A DNA stretch of 36,922 bases from Shackletoniella antarctica (GCA_003241845.1 QBMN01000022.1:1-36922); one strand, 5' to 3'. Positions 25,423-35,273 are shown, numbered from the stretch's first letter. The notes: generated by a model from the sequence alone, not told the origin. Numbers and translations: made by a program.

Positions 25423-25965
25423 ATGACTCAAGCTTCTGGAACCTCCGATGTCCCTGATTTAGGGCGCCGCCAATTTATGAACCTGCTGCTTCTGGGGGCC
25501 GCCTCTGGGGCTGTCGGGGGCATGCTCTATCCCGTGATCAAGTACTTCATTCCTCCTTCTAGCGGCAGCGCAGGCGGTGGGGTGACCGCCAAGAACGAAC
25601 TGGGCAACGACGTGATTGCCAGCCAGTTTGTGGCTGCTCATAATCCGGGCGATCGTGTCCTAGTGCAGGGGCTCAAGGGCGACCCCACCTACCTAGTAAT
25701 TCAGGAAAGCGGCTCCCTAGAGAGCTACGGCATTAGCTCCATCTGCACCCACCTGGGCTGTGTTGTGCCCTGGAATGCCAGCGAAAATAAGTTCATGTGT
25801 CCTTGCCACGGGTCTCAGTACGACGCCGCTGGTAAGGTCGTGCGCGGCCCAGCTCCCCTGTCCTTGGCTCTGGCCCATGCCGATGTCACCGAAGACGACA
25901 AGGTCACACTCACCAATTGGACTGAAACCGACTTCCGCACTGGCGACTCTCCTTGGTGGGCTTAG
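25423..25965 (+). CDS. petC: Cytochrome b6f Rieske iron-sulfur subunit PetC
   Basis: 180 residues, full length. It carries the 2Fe-2S cluster that passes electrons from plastoquinol to cytochrome f. After a Tat-like twin-Arg ([29 protein letters not shown]) anchor come CTHLGC (C108, H110) and CPCHGS (C126, C128, H129), which give the two Cys and two His cluster ligands plus the disulfide pair. The C-terminal end has [18 protein letters not shown]. It leads the petC-petA unit, 59 nt before petA. Confidence 0.98.
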   Translation: MTQASGTSDVPDLGRRQFMNLLLLGAASGAVGGMLYPVIKYFIPPSSGSAGGGVTAKNELGNDVIASQFVAAHNPGDRVLVQGLKGDPTYLVIQESGSLESYGISSICTHLGCVVPWNASENKFMCPCHGSQYDAAGKVVRGPAPLSLALAHADVTEDDKVTLTNWTETDFRTGDSPWWA

Positions 25966-26024
25966 GCTCGGTCTACGCTCCGAATGCGCTCTAGAAAACT
26001 GCGACAAAACACACCCCAGCTGAC

Positions 26025-27005
26025 ATGATTTTTGAACGCATGAATAAATTCGTATCTTTGATCAACGGCCTGCGTCCCCTCGCCATTGCCTGTGTGGCTG
26101 TTCTAACGATATTGGCTGGCTGGCTGGCGGTTCCCCAATCGGCCGCTGCCTACCCCTTCTGGGCCCAAGAAAACTACGCTGCTCCCCGTGAGGCCACGGG
26201 TCGCATTGTGTGCGCCAACTGCCACCTAGCCGCCAAGCCCACCAAGGTAGAAGTGCCCCAGGCGGTGCTGCCCGACTCCGTGTTTAAGCTCAAGGTCGAA
26301 ATTCCCTACGACCTTGACGCTCAGCAGGTGCTGGGCGACGGCAGCCGGGGTGCCCTCAACGTGGGTGCCGTAGTGATTCTCCCTGAGGGCTTTAAAATTG
26401 CGCCCCCCGAGCGAATGTCTGAAGAACTCAAAGAAGAAGTGGGCAGCACCTACTTCTTGCCCTACAGCGACACCCAAGAAAATATTGTTTTAGTCGGCCC
26501 CCTGCCCGGTGAGCAGTACCAAGAAATTATCTTTCCGGTGCTGGCTCCCGATCCTGGTCAAGACAAGTCAGTTTCCTTCGGCAAGTACCAAATTCACGTG
26601 GGCGGCAACCGTGGCCGTGGCCAGGTATATCCCACTGGACAAGCCAGCAACAACACGATCTACAACGCCACCGTGAGCGGTACTGTCACCGAGATCGCCC
26701 CCCAGCCCGCTGGTGGCTACCTGATTACAATCCAGCCTGAGGCTGGTAGCGATGTCACCGAAACGATCCCCGCTGGCCCTGAGCTGCTGGTGGCTGAGGG
26801 TGATGTGGTAGAAGCGGGCAAGCCTCTGACCACTAACCCCAACGTGGGCGGGTTTGGCCAAATGGACGCTGAGATTGTGCTGCAAAGCCCCAACCGGATT
26901 AAGGGTTTGGTGGCCTTCATTGCTGCTGTTATGCTGACCCAGATTATGCTGGTGCTGAAGAAAAAGCAGGTGGAGAAAGTGCAGGCTGCGGGCCTAACTT
27001 TCTAG
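26025..27005 (+). CDS. petA: Cytochrome f (PetA)
   Basis: 326 residues. Signal peptide to AAA42; mature protein starts Y43-P-F-W, whose amino group is the axial haem ligand. The haem site CANCH (C63, C66, H67) equals mature C21, C24 and H25, as in known cytochrome f. Then the large lumenal domain ([33 protein letters not shown]) and one C-terminal membrane helix ([22 protein letters not shown]). ATG 26025 is used, but ATG 26040 (MNKF) is equally possible. A clear terminator follows at 27078. Confidence 0.98.
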   Translation: MIFERMNKFVSLINGLRPLAIACVAVLTILAGWLAVPQSAAAYPFWAQENYAAPREATGRIVCANCHLAAKPTKVEVPQAVLPDSVFKLKVEIPYDLDAQQVLGDGSRGALNVGAVVILPEGFKIAPPERMSEELKEEVGSTYFLPYSDTQENIVLVGPLPGEQYQEIIFPVLAPDPGQDKSVSFGKYQIHVGGNRGRGQVYPTGQASNNTIYNATVSGTVTEIAPQPAGGYLITIQPEAGSDVTETIPAGPELLVAEGDVVEAGKPLTTNPNVGGFGQMDAEIVLQSPNRIKGLVAFIAAVMLTQIMLVLKKKQVEKVQAAGLTF

Positions 27006-27077
27006 GCCTGTCGCTCTAGAACCGCTGACATCTTGCTGCCTGGACGACTGAGTTAAGACTGGCGTTCAGAGACCTCT

Positions 27078-27107
27078 AAAGGAGATGCTGCTAGGCGTCT
27101 CCTTTTT
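27078..27107 (+). terminator. Terminator of petC-petA
   Basis: AAAGGAGATGC (27078-27088) pairs with GCGTCTCCTTT (27095-27105, one G-T) across TGCTAG, ending in TTTTT. Confidence 0.9.
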
Positions 27108-27268
27108 GTTGACCCAGATTCAGCCGTCTGCTTCTGTCAGGGGTCTGTTAATTGAGCTACAATTGTTAAGTATTTTTGCATATTCGAAACTTGTCTTGAG
27201 CATCCTTTGGTTTGGCGCTCTGGGGTAGTTTCGTTGCCCGCTTATTATCGCCCAGGTTTTACACAGTT

Positions 27269-29059
27269 ATGACGATCCCTATTCGCAACGTTGCAATTAT
27301 TGCCCACGTTGACCACGGCAAAACCACTCTGGTAGATGCCCTGCTGAGGCAGTCGGGCATTTTTCGCGAAGGGGAAGACGTGCCTGACTGCGTGATGGAC
27401 TCTAACGACCTGGAGCGGGAGCGGGGCATCACCATTCTGTCGAAGAACACCGCCGTGCACTATGGCGAAACCCTGATCAACATTGTTGACACCCCTGGTC
27501 ACGCCGACTTTGGCGGCGAAGTAGAGCGGGTGCTGGGTATGGTAGACGGCTGCATCCTGATTGTGGATGCCAACGAAGGCCCAATGCCCCAGACCCGGTT
27601 TGTGCTCAAAAAAGCCTTGGAGAAGGGGCTGCGCCCTATCGTGGTGGTGAACAAAATTGACCGTGCCCAGGCTGACCCCCACGTCGCGGTCGATAAGGTG
27701 CTCGATCTGTTCATCGAACTAGGGGCCGACGACGACCAGTGCGATTTTCCCTACCTGTTTGCCTCGGGGCTGTCGGGCTACGCCAAAATCAAGCTCGAAG
27801 ATGAGGGCCTCGACATGAAGCCCATGTTTGAGTCAATTCTCGACCACGTACCAGCCCCGGTGGGTGATGCTGAAAAGCCGCTGCAAATTCAGGTCACTAC
27901 CCTCGACTATTCTGACTACCTGGGCCGCATTATCATTGGCAAGATCCATAACGGGGTGATCAATGCTGGCCAGCAGGCGGCCCTAGTCAAAGAAGACGGC
28001 AGCCTGGTGAAGTCTAAAATTTCTAAGCTGCTGGGCTTTGACGGCCTCCGCCGCATCGAGATCGAGTCGGCTTCGGCGGGCAACATTGTGGCGCTGGCGG
28101 GCTTTGCCGATGCCAACATTGGCGAGACTATCACCTGCCCCACGAACCCCCAGGCCCTGCCGCTGATCAAGGTCGATGAGCCTACCCTACAGATGACCTT
28201 TGTGGTCAACGATTCGCCCTTTGCGGGCCAGGAAGGCACCTTTGTCACCTCGCGGCAGCTGCGCGATCGCCTCATGCGTGAGCTTGAGACCAACGTGGCG
28301 CTGCGGGTTGAGCCGACCGACTCCCCCGATCGCTTCTCGGTGTCGGGGCGCGGTGAGCTGCACCTGGGCATTTTGATCGAAACCATGCGTCGTGAGGGCT
28401 ATGAGTTTCAGGTGTCTCAGCCCCAGGTGATCTACCGCGAAGTGAACGGTCAGCCCTGCGAGCCCTACGAGCTGCTGCTGCTAGACGTACCCGAAGAGGG
28501 CGTGGGCGGCTCCATGGAGCGCATTGGCCAGCGCCGGGGTGAGCTGCAAGACATGCGGATCATGGGCGATGGCCGCGCCACCCTAGAGTTTGTGATTCCG
28601 GCTCGGGGGCTAATTGGTTTTCGCGGTGAGTTTATGCGCCTAACTCGGGGCGCAGGCATCATGAACCACAGTTTCTTAGACTATCGTGCCCTCTGCGGCG
28701 AAATTGAAGCCCGCCGCAACGGGGTGCTGATTGCCTTTGAGGAAGGGGTGTCCACTTTCTATGCGCTGAAAAACGCTGAAGACCGAGGGACATTTTTCAT
28801 CACCCCTGGCACTAAGGTCTACAAGGGCATGATTGTCGGTGAGCACAACCGCAACCAGGATCTTGACCTCAACATTTGCAAGGCTAAGCAGCTCACTAAT
28901 CACCGCGCCGCTGGCGGCGACGAGCTGGTGCAGCTGCAAACTCCTGTGGATATGAGCCTTGAGCGGGCGCTGGAATATATTGGCTCGGACGAGCTGGTGG
29001 AAATTACCCCGGAGTCAATTCGCCTGCGGAAGCTGTCTAAAAAGCTGGTTAGGCGTTAA
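27269..29059 (+). CDS. typA: Ribosome-associated GTPase TypA/BipA
   Basis: 596 residues from ATG 27269, which gives the family start [26 protein letters not shown]; the frame opens at 27212 but that part is not conserved. GTPase motifs: [45 protein letters not shown] and FASG. Then the EF-G-like domains and the TypA-specific C-terminal end (GPG-like loop [44 protein letters not shown]). It helps ribosome assembly and stress adaptation. A strong hairpin follows. Confidence 0.97.
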   Translation: MTIPIRNVAIIAHVDHGKTTLVDALLRQSGIFREGEDVPDCVMDSNDLERERGITILSKNTAVHYGETLINIVDTPGHADFGGEVERVLGMVDGCILIVDANEGPMPQTRFVLKKALEKGLRPIVVVNKIDRAQADPHVAVDKVLDLFIELGADDDQCDFPYLFASGLSGYAKIKLEDEGLDMKPMFESILDHVPAPVGDAEKPLQIQVTTLDYSDYLGRIIIGKIHNGVINAGQQAALVKEDGSLVKSKISKLLGFDGLRRIEIESASAGNIVALAGFADANIGETITCPTNPQALPLIKVDEPTLQMTFVVNDSPFAGQEGTFVTSRQLRDRLMRELETNVALRVEPTDSPDRFSVSGRGELHLGILIETMRREGYEFQVSQPQVIYREVNGQPCEPYELLLLDVPEEGVGGSMERIGQRRGELQDMRIMGDGRATLEFVIPARGLIGFRGEFMRLTRGAGIMNHSFLDYRALCGEIEARRNGVLIAFEEGVSTFYALKNAEDRGTFFITPGTKVYKGMIVGEHNRNQDLDLNICKAKQLTNHRAAGGDELVQLQTPVDMSLERALEYIGSDELVEITPESIRLRKLSKKLVRR

Positions 29060-29102
29060 TTATAGCGCTGGCTATAGCCAATATCTCTAAGCGGCTGTAT
29101 TC

Positions 29103-29133
29103 TCGGGCAGAGGTGCGACGCGCCTCTGCCCGA
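29103..29133 (+). terminator. Terminator of typA
   Basis: TCGGGCAGAGG (29103-29113) pairs exactly with CCTCTGCCCGA (29123-29133), then TTTGCCTTT. About 45 nt after the typA stop. Confidence 0.85.
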
Positions 29134-29214
29134 TTTGCCTTTGGCCCTGATTGCAGCGGGCTATTGCTTCTTGCTGCGGCTAGTGCAGCGTCAAAACTAA
29201 AAATTAGGGTTCGC

Positions 29215-29290
29215 GTAGGTTGGGTGAAGCGCTAGCAGAACCCAACAAAGCTTACTGCTGTTGGGTTTCACTTCGTTTCACCCAACCTAC
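29215..29290. repeat. Nested inverted repeat, 76 nt
   Basis: GTAGGTTGGGTGAA (29215-29228) pairs with TTCACCCAACCTAC (29277-29290), and AACCCAACA (29239-29247) pairs with TGTTGGGTT (29259-29267) inside. It looks like a dispersed repeat common in cyanobacteria (from memory) and may form one long cruciform. It lies between typA and the DUF58 gene. Confidence 0.8.
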
Positions 29291-29352
29291 AAATTGAGGC
29301 TTGACCGACCACTGGTTGGTTATGCTCAAGGGATTAAAGTAAGGCGATTTTA

Positions 29353-30480
29353 ATGGACGTTTTGAAGCGTTTTACCGGCTGGTTAGAGCACCGATGGGTT
29401 AACCCGGCCTACGTAGGGTGGGTGTTGTTGGGGCTGGCGCTGTTCTTTTTTGCGGCGGCGACCAATACCCTGGCGGGCTGGCTGTATGTGATGAGCGGGG
29501 TAATGCTGGCGCTGCTGCTGGTAGCGGCGGTGCTGCCCCCCCGTAATTTGGAGGGGCTGGTGGTAACGCGATCGCCAATTCAACCCGTTACTGCCGGTGT
29601 GCCCCTAGAGGTGGAGCTGCGGGTGCAAAACCCGCAGCGGCAGACCAAGAGCCTGTTCCAAATTATTGACTTACTGCCCGCTGACCTCGGTGCGGTGCAG
29701 ACCACTGCCGTGGATATCCTGGCTCCGGGGCAAACCCATCGGTGGCACTACCAGGTGCCCACCCCCCGCAGAGGCATCTATCGCTGGCAGACCGCAGACC
29801 TGCGCACGGCTGCCCCTCTGGGGCTATTTTGGTGTCGGCGCTCTACCGAGGTGCCGGCTACAGCGGTGGTATATCCCCCGGTGCTGCCCCTCCGGCGCTG
29901 CCCGATTTTAGACACCGTTGGCCCTCAGGGGGGCCAGCACTGGCGCTATAGCCCCCAGGCCCAGGCCGATACCCAGGGGGTAACGCGATCGCTGCGGCCA
30001 TACCGCTGGGGCGACCCCACCCGGTTGATTCACTGGCGCACGAGCGCCCGCTACGGCGAACTGCGGGTGCGCGAGCTAGAAACCATGACCGCCAGTCGCG
30101 ACATTATCATTGCTTTGAATACGGCGGCCCGCTGGCCTGGAGAGAGTTTTGAGCAGGCGGTGATCGGTGCGGCCTCCCTATACAGCTATGCCCTTAAGCA
30201 GGGGTTTTCTGCTGCCCTGTGGCTACCCCAAGAAGAGGTGCTGAGAGAGTCTAGTCAGGTCATGTATGCTTTGGCGGCAGTAAACCCGGCGGCAACGAGC
30301 GATCGCACCAGTCTCCCACCCCAGACAACTATAGTTTGGCTCACTGCCGCTGGTGCTCAACCCCCAGTGCTGGCCGCCAACAGTCGCCAGCTGGTATGGG
30401 GAGGCGGTGACGCAGCGGGCACCCTTTACATTGACTCCGAGCGATCGCTAGAGCTACAGCTTCAAACGAGCATGCCTTAG
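29353..30480 (+). CDS. DUF58 domain protein
   Basis: 375 residues. Two membrane segments at about 18-38 and 42-60 (VGWVLLGLALFFFAAATNTLAGWLYVMSGVMLALLLVAAVL split over them), then a beta-rich stretch (ITRSP-like; PTPRRGIYRW) and the DUF58 core with YRWGDPTRLIHWRTSARYGELRVRELE. DUF58 proteins resemble von Willebrand A-like folds and often occur with MoxR ATPases and transglutaminase-like genes; none is adjacent here. Role unknown, probably at the membrane. Confidence 0.85.
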   Translation: MDVLKRFTGWLEHRWVNPAYVGWVLLGLALFFFAAATNTLAGWLYVMSGVMLALLLVAAVLPPRNLEGLVVTRSPIQPVTAGVPLEVELRVQNPQRQTKSLFQIIDLLPADLGAVQTTAVDILAPGQTHRWHYQVPTPRRGIYRWQTADLRTAAPLGLFWCRRSTEVPATAVVYPPVLPLRRCPILDTVGPQGGQHWRYSPQAQADTQGVTRSLRPYRWGDPTRLIHWRTSARYGELRVRELETMTASRDIIIALNTAARWPGESFEQAVIGAASLYSYALKQGFSAALWLPQEEVLRESSQVMYALAAVNPAATSDRTSLPPQTTIVWLTAAGAQPPVLAANSRQLVWGGGDAAGTLYIDSERSLELQLQTSMP

Positions 30481-30520
30481 GGACGCAGATCTCCTAAAAG
30501 CAGAATGCTTAAAAATAGAC

Positions 30521-30550
30521 AAAAAAAAGGAGAGCTCAAAACGGCTCTCC
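30521..30550 (-). terminator. Terminator of gatB
   Basis: On the minus strand GGAGAGC and GCTCTCC pair around CGTTTTGA, followed by eight T. It lies about 96 nt past the gatB stop. Confidence 0.9.
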
Positions 30551-30645
30551 CTACCATCAGGGTGCATCTGAATACCATATTAACTCAATTTTTGCATAGA
30601 GGGGCGAGACCCCTTATTGAGTTTTGTCAATGGACTTTGCTGGTA

Positions 30646-32133
30646 TCATGTATTGAGCTTCTGGCTTAGCAGTTGATTGCTCAGTTTTGGATCCACTCGG
30701 CCGCCACTACGCTTCATCAGCTGGCCAACAAAGAAGCCCTGGAGCTTTTTCTTGCCGCCGCGATAGGCTTCGAGCTCTTCGGGGTGGGCCACCAGCACCT
30801 CGTCGATCATGGCCTCGATTTTGGCTGGGTCAGAAATCTGGCTTAGCCCCCGCTCTTCGACTAGAGCTTTGGGTGAGCCGCCCTGGGTGAGCAGCTCGGG
30901 CAGCAGATCTTTGCCGATTTTATTGCTGATGGTGCCCGCTGCAATCAGCTGCACCAGCTCGGCCAGGGCGATCGGGGTAAGCGGTAGAGCCTCAACCGAG
31001 AGCTTCTCGGCGTTGAGATAGGCGGCGATGTCCTGGGTAATCCAATTAGAGGTGAGTTTGGGGTCGGCCCCAGCCGCCATGGTGGCCTCGAAGTATTCGG
31101 TGATGGCGCGCTCGTCGCTGAGCACGCGGGCATCGTAGGGCGAAAGGCCAAACTCCGCTTCGTAGCGGGTGCGCTTTTGGGCGGGTAGCTCGGGTAGCTC
31201 GGCCCGCCAGCCCTCTTTTTGCTCCACCGACACCACAATCGGGGGCAGGTCGGGTTCGGGGAAGTAGCGGTAGTCGCTGGAGCCTTCCTTGATGCGCATG
31301 CTCTTGGTGCGCTGGCTGCTTTCATCCCACAGGCGGGTTTCTTGAACGATGGCTTCACCCGCTTCGTTGGCTTTGCTCTGCCGCTCGATTTCGTACTCGA
31401 TCGCCTTTTGAATGGCGCTGAAGGAGTTCATATTTTTGATCTCCACCTTGGTGCCAAATTCTGCCTGGCCCACGGGGCGCACGGAAATATTGACGTCGCA
31501 GCGCAGGGAACCCTCCTGCATGTTGCCATCGCTGACCCCCAGGTAGCGCACGATGCGGCGCACCTCCTGGGCGTACTCGGCGGCCTCTTGACCGGTGCGA
31601 ATATCGGGTTCAGAGACGATTTCGATCAGCGGTACCCCGGCACGGTTGTAGTCGACCAGGGAGTGGGTGGAGCCAGCCAGCCTGTCACTGCCGCCGTGCA
31701 CCAGCTTGCCCGCGTCTTCTTCCATGTGCAGGCGGGTGATGCCAATGCGCTTGCGGGTGGCCTCTTTGGTCTTTTTATCGATCAGCTCGATTTCTAGCCA
31801 GCCGTGCTCGGCGATGGGCAGGTCGTACTGGGAGATTTGGTAGTTTTTGGGCAGGTCAGGGTAGAAGTACTGCTTGCGGTCAAACTTAGAGTAGGGCGCA
31901 ATTTGGCAGTTGAGCGCTAGCCCTGCTTTCACCGCGTACTCTAGCACCCGCTGGTTGAGCACCGGCAGTACCCCAGGCATGCCCAGCACGATGGGGTCAA
32001 TGTAGGTGTTAGGGGCGGCTCCAAAGGCGGTGGAGGCCGGAGAGAAAATTTTGGTTTCGGTGCACAACTGGCAGTGAGTTTCGAGGCCGATAACGGCTTC
32101 GTACTTGGTTTTGGCGGGGGCCGCAGTGGTCAT
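30646..32133 (-). CDS. gatB: Asp/Glu-tRNA amidotransferase subunit B
   Basis: 495 residues from ATG 32133, six bases after GGAG on the minus strand; TTG 32145 upstream is less likely. GatB is the kinase part of GatCAB, which turns Glu-tRNA(Gln) and Asp-tRNA(Asn) into the amidated forms. Motifs: YEAVIGLETHCQL, LPKNYQISQYDLPIAEHGWLEI, HMEEDAGKLVHGG, DYNRAGVPLIEIVSEPDIR, EGSLRCDVNISVRP, KVEIKNMNSFSAIQKAI and SDYRYFPEPDLPP. The C-terminal YqeY-like tRNA-binding domain (YRGGKKKLQGFFVGQLMKRSGGRVDPKLSNQLL) is complete. It lies 99 nt after ubiA on the same strand. Confidence 0.97.
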   Translation of the reverse strand: MTTAAPAKTKYEAVIGLETHCQLCTETKIFSPASTAFGAAPNTYIDPIVLGMPGVLPVLNQRVLEYAVKAGLALNCQIAPYSKFDRKQYFYPDLPKNYQISQYDLPIAEHGWLEIELIDKKTKEATRKRIGITRLHMEEDAGKLVHGGSDRLAGSTHSLVDYNRAGVPLIEIVSEPDIRTGQEAAEYAQEVRRIVRYLGVSDGNMQEGSLRCDVNISVRPVGQAEFGTKVEIKNMNSFSAIQKAIEYEIERQSKANEAGEAIVQETRLWDESSQRTKSMRIKEGSSDYRYFPEPDLPPIVVSVEQKEGWRAELPELPAQKRTRYEAEFGLSPYDARVLSDERAITEYFEATMAAGADPKLTSNWITQDIAAYLNAEKLSVEALPLTPIALAELVQLIAAGTISNKIGKDLLPELLTQGGSPKALVEERGLSQISDPAKIEAMIDEVLVAHPEELEAYRGGKKKLQGFFVGQLMKRSGGRVDPKLSNQLLSQKLNT

Positions 32134-32181
32134 AGACCGCTCCAATGGACAATCACAGTAGCTTGCCTATTGTAGCCCTGT

Positions 32182-32231
32182 ATGGATGAGGGGGTGGATG
32201 GGTAAGTGGATGGGTGAAGGGGTGGATGGGG
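32182..32231. repeat. GGGTGGATG-type repeat between ubiA and gatB
   Basis: Imperfect repeats of GGTGGATGGGTAAGTGGATG kind, ending just at the ubiA stop. The same simple motif occurs at 20143-20266 and near 35120-35140. Confidence 0.6.
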
Positions 32232-33131
32232 CTACAGCAGAGATCCCAGGATCATGCCAACTAGGAGCACGAAGCCGAGCTGGACGTTTTGCTTAAAGAT
32301 TTGGCCATAGAGGGCGAGGGCAGGCTTGTAGCGACTGAGCAGATAGAACTGGCGTGACCAAACTATCAGGGCTGCGGCTAGACCCAGCCAGTAGGGCAGC
32401 GCTAGCAGCAGCAGTAGCCCCAGCCAGATCAGCATGAGCCAGGTGCCCAGGTAGCAAAAGCCGATGAACTGAGGGGTATAATCGCCAAGAAAGAGGGCCG
32501 CAGAGTTTACCCCTAGGCGGCGATCATCGTTGCGATCGGGGATGGCGTAGACGGTGTCAAAGCCGAGGGTCCACAGCACTACAGCGATCCACAGAATCCA
32601 TCCGGGCAAATCGAGGTTGTTGGTGACCGCCGCCCAGGGAATCAGCACGGCGAAGCCCCAGGCGCAGGACAACACCAGCTGCGGCACTGGAAACACCCGT
32701 TTGGCCAAGGGGTAGAACAGAATGAATGGTACCGCCAGCACGCACAGCCAAAAGGTCAGCGTGTTGAAGTAAAGCGATAGGCCATAGGCGCAGAGCAGCG
32801 ACACCACCAATACCCCCAGCCCCACCTGCACCGAAAGATCGCGGGCGGCTAGGGGGCGGGTGCGGGTGCGGGCCACGTGGGGGTCAATGTTGCGATCCCA
32901 CAGGTCGTTGACGACGCAGCCAGCGGCACTAGTGGCCAGGGTGCCCAGAATAATCACGCCCACTAGGGGCAGCGGCGGGCGACCTGCGGTGGCCAGCACC
33001 ACCGACCACAGAGCCGGAATCATCAAAATGAGTCGCCCGGTGGGCTTATCCCAGCGCAACAGGCGAATCACGGCATCTAGGGTAGAGGGCTTGGGGGTAG
33101 AAGGTTCGGGACGGCTAGAAGGACTCGCCAT
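32232..33131 (-). CDS. ubiA: 4-hydroxybenzoate polyprenyltransferase
   Basis: 299 residues, with about eight to nine membrane helices. It attaches a polyprenyl chain to 4-hydroxybenzoate, the early step of plastoquinone synthesis in cyanobacteria. Two Asp-rich motifs bind Mg-diphosphate: NDLWDRNID (N75 to D83) and YAIPDRNDD (D199 to D203). RWDKPTGRLILMIPALW near residue 26 is typical of the family. The first 17 residues are Pro/Ser-rich and variable. All conserved parts are intact. Confidence 0.93.
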   Translation of the reverse strand: MASPSSRPEPSTPKPSTLDAVIRLLRWDKPTGRLILMIPALWSVVLATAGRPPLPLVGVIILGTLATSAAGCVVNDLWDRNIDPHVARTRTRPLAARDLSVQVGLGVLVVSLLCAYGLSLYFNTLTFWLCVLAVPFILFYPLAKRVFPVPQLVLSCAWGFAVLIPWAAVTNNLDLPGWILWIAVVLWTLGFDTVYAIPDRNDDRRLGVNSAALFLGDYTPQFIGFCYLGTWLMLIWLGLLLLLALPYWLGLAAALIVWSRQFYLLSRYKPALALYGQIFKQNVQLGFVLLVGMILGSLL

Positions 33132-33646
33132 AGTCGCCAGGAATCAATGCGATGGGTACAGTCTTCAGCATAGCGGCCCCAGGGCCAGGCTAGAGAGATG
33201 GCTAATGTGAAAATTGCCTAGGGCTACTTGAGACCTGAGTTTTTGACTATAAAATTTGACAATAAAAAATATGCATCTCTCAAAAGAAGTATGTAATTTC
33301 AACAACAATCTATGTTGTGATTCAGGTTTGACTTCAAGCCAGCTTCAGTAGTCATCTATACAAAGATTGATTATGCGCATTCTGCACTGTCTAACTTAGT
33401 AAATGGGTATATCAGCCTTGTTTTAACTGATCCCCAGTGGGTTTACATTGAGCAAAGCTTTTTGCAGTGGCTATTTATCAAATTATGACTATGGATAAAG
33501 CAAATATAAAGAAAAAATGAAGCTGGTTTATTTGCCCTGGTGGCCAAGGCCCAGCAAGGCTCAGGCGTTTGGGTGTTAGGGTCGAGCGATGCTCATTCTT
33601 TCTAAGGATCAAAATGTGGGGGTATGTGCAGCTTTAGGAAGCCACT
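33132..33646. other. AT-rich gap between ubiA and the Cys-rich gene
   Basis: 515 nt, divergent gene starts at both ends. 33230-33530 is strikingly AT-rich compared with the window. TTGAC occurs twice (33243-33262), but no full promoter can be set. No gene or RNA recognised; a large regulatory region or a remnant of foreign DNA is possible. Confidence 0.5.
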
Positions 33647-33958
33647 ATGAAATCAACGCATTGCCGGGTGTCATTTTGCAGTCGCTGCCGTTTTTATGAT
33701 TCCGAGGGTCGCCGAGGGGGGGTATGTGGCCAGTTGGGGGTACCGGTAAAGGGCGGTTGGGCATCCTGCTCGTTGGCTTTACCAGTGTTTTCAGATCTTC
33801 CGGTAGACCTTCAGCCTTGCGGCTTTTTGCCCCAGCCCATAGAACTCGATTTTGCTGAGGTAATGCTTGACGCTGCGCTGCTAGAAGCGGTTTTGGATGT
33901 GCCCTCTGTATATGGTTATCAAGCTGCCGATGCCAAGCCCGCTCTCGCCCGCACCTAG
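33647..33958 (+). CDS. Cys-rich conserved small protein
   Basis: 103 residues. The N-terminal part has six Cys, with the conserved-looking core CSRCRFYDSEGRRGGVCGQL and, 14 residues on, CSLALPVF; the CxxC...C...C layout suggests a zinc or Fe-S site. The C-terminal half is acidic and helical (ELDFAEVMLDAALLEAVLD) with no motif. I recall this Cys core in other cyanobacteria but no function. ATG 33647 has AGGAAG upstream. Confidence 0.7.
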   Translation: MKSTHCRVSFCSRCRFYDSEGRRGGVCGQLGVPVKGGWASCSLALPVFSDLPVDLQPCGFLPQPIELDFAEVMLDAALLEAVLDVPSVYGYQAADAKPALART

Positions 33959-33963
33959 GTAAG

Positions 33964-34152
33964 GTGCACAATCAGGCTCTAAAATACTATGGCAAGAGTG
34001 TTAATGCGATTCGCTCAATGGCGACCCAAGCAATAGTGATCCAATCAATGGTGCTCCAATCAATGGTGACCCGAGCTATTCAGGCTGCCCGCTGCCTATT
34101 TGTGGGGGCAGCCTTAGCCATGGCTATCTCTAGTGCGGCTGAGATGGCCTGA
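33964..34152 (+). CDS. Possible leader ORF coupled to panE
   Basis: 62 residues from GTG 33964, ending with TGA that shares a base with the panE start (TGATG). The middle comes from an in-frame 15-nt tandem repeat (GTGATCCAATCAATG, 34036-34065), giving IQSM-LQSM; the end is hydrophobic (CLFVGAALAMAISSAAEMA), like a single membrane span. The exact stop/start overlap argues for translation; the repeated, simple text argues against a conserved protein. Confidence 0.3.
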   Translation: MHNQALKYYGKSVNAIRSMATQAIVIQSMVLQSMVTRAIQAARCLFVGAALAMAISSAAEMA

Positions 34153-35129
34153 TGGTGGCGACAGCGACGCGGCGCTACGCCATTATTGGTACCGGAGCCA
34201 TTGGGGGGTATTACGGGGCCTGTCTACAACGGGGCGGGGCCGATGTACATTTTTTGCTGCACAGTGATTATGATCATGTGGCCCGACAGGGTTTGGTGGT
34301 TGAGTCTGTTGCCGGAGATTTTGCCTTACCCCAGGTGCAGGCCCATCGCAGCACCGCCACTATGCCCCCGGTGGATGTGGTGGTGATTGGCCTGAAGACG
34401 ACCCAAAATTTTCTGCTGTCAGATTTGCTGCGGCCAATTTTGGGGCCGCAGACTGCGATTTTAACCCTGCAAAACGGGTTTGCCATTGAAGATGAGTTAG
34501 CTGAGTGGGTGGGCGATCGCCCGATTTTAGGCGGGCTGTGTTTTATTTGCTCTAACAAAGCTGGCCCAGGCGTCATTCGCCATATTGACTACGGCAGTCT
34601 ACTGCTGGGGCAATATAGCCGCGATCGCCAGCCCGCCGGGGTTTCTCCCCTGGTGAAGGCGATCGCCCAAGATTTTTATGACGGGCAGGTGAGCGTTGAC
34701 CTGGCTGACGATCTGCGCCTGGCCCGCTGGCGCAAACTGGTGTGGAATATTCCCTTTAACGGCCTGTCGGTGGCGATGAACGCCACCACCGCCGAGATGA
34801 TGGCTGACCCCGATATTCGCCAACTGGCTGAAGATCTAATGGGGGAAGTGGTCGAGGCGGCTCAGCAGGATGGCGAAAAGCTGTCTCCGGGGCAAGGACG
34901 GCACCTGCCAGCAGATTTGATCGCTCAAATGCTGACCCACACGGAGCAGATGAACCCCTACCGCACCAGCATGAAGATTGACTTTGATCAGGGTCGCCCC
35001 CTGGAGGTGGAGGCTATCTTTGGCAATTCTTTGCGGGCGGCCCAGGCGGCAGGGGCGGGAATTCCTAGGGTTGAGATGCTGTACCACCAGCTGAAAGCGA
35101 TAGATCGTCGGTTGCGGGTGGATGGATGA
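34152..35129 (+). CDS. panE: 2-dehydropantoate 2-reductase family protein
   Basis: 325 residues. Rossmann start YAIIGTGAIGGYYGACLQRGGADVHFL binds NADP; then DVVVIGLKTTQ, ILTLQNGFAIEDEL and, in the C-terminal helical domain, RWRKLVWNIPFNGLSVAMNATTAEMM with the catalytic Lys, and YRTSMKIDFDQGRPLEVEAIFG with the substrate Ser/Asp region. It reduces ketopantoate to pantoate for coenzyme A; several paralogues of unclear substrate exist in bacteria. Possibly coupled to the small ORF in front of it. Confidence 0.9.
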   Translation: MVATATRRYAIIGTGAIGGYYGACLQRGGADVHFLLHSDYDHVARQGLVVESVAGDFALPQVQAHRSTATMPPVDVVVIGLKTTQNFLLSDLLRPILGPQTAILTLQNGFAIEDELAEWVGDRPILGGLCFICSNKAGPGVIRHIDYGSLLLGQYSRDRQPAGVSPLVKAIAQDFYDGQVSVDLADDLRLARWRKLVWNIPFNGLSVAMNATTAEMMADPDIRQLAEDLMGEVVEAAQQDGEKLSPGQGRHLPADLIAQMLTHTEQMNPYRTSMKIDFDQGRPLEVEAIFGNSLRAAQAAGAGIPRVEMLYHQLKAIDRRLRVDG

Positions 35130-35273
35130 GTGGGCGGATAGCTGAGGCGATCGCCTGCCCGCGCCAGCAATCCTGGTGAGCAGCCTAACCTGGCGGCGGT
35201 AGCTCCCATTGAGGCTATAGCCATCGGGTCAGGACATGCCAAAGTTTTTGGAGCGGTGGCCAGTTCGCCCCCC

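Noticed and set aside
25038-25457. 139-residue frame before petC
   Set aside because: No family likeness, overlaps the petC start and lacks the third-base pattern of nearby genes.
32860-33210. 116-residue frame opposite ubiA start
   Set aside because: Antisense to the conserved ubiA N-terminus, no domain.
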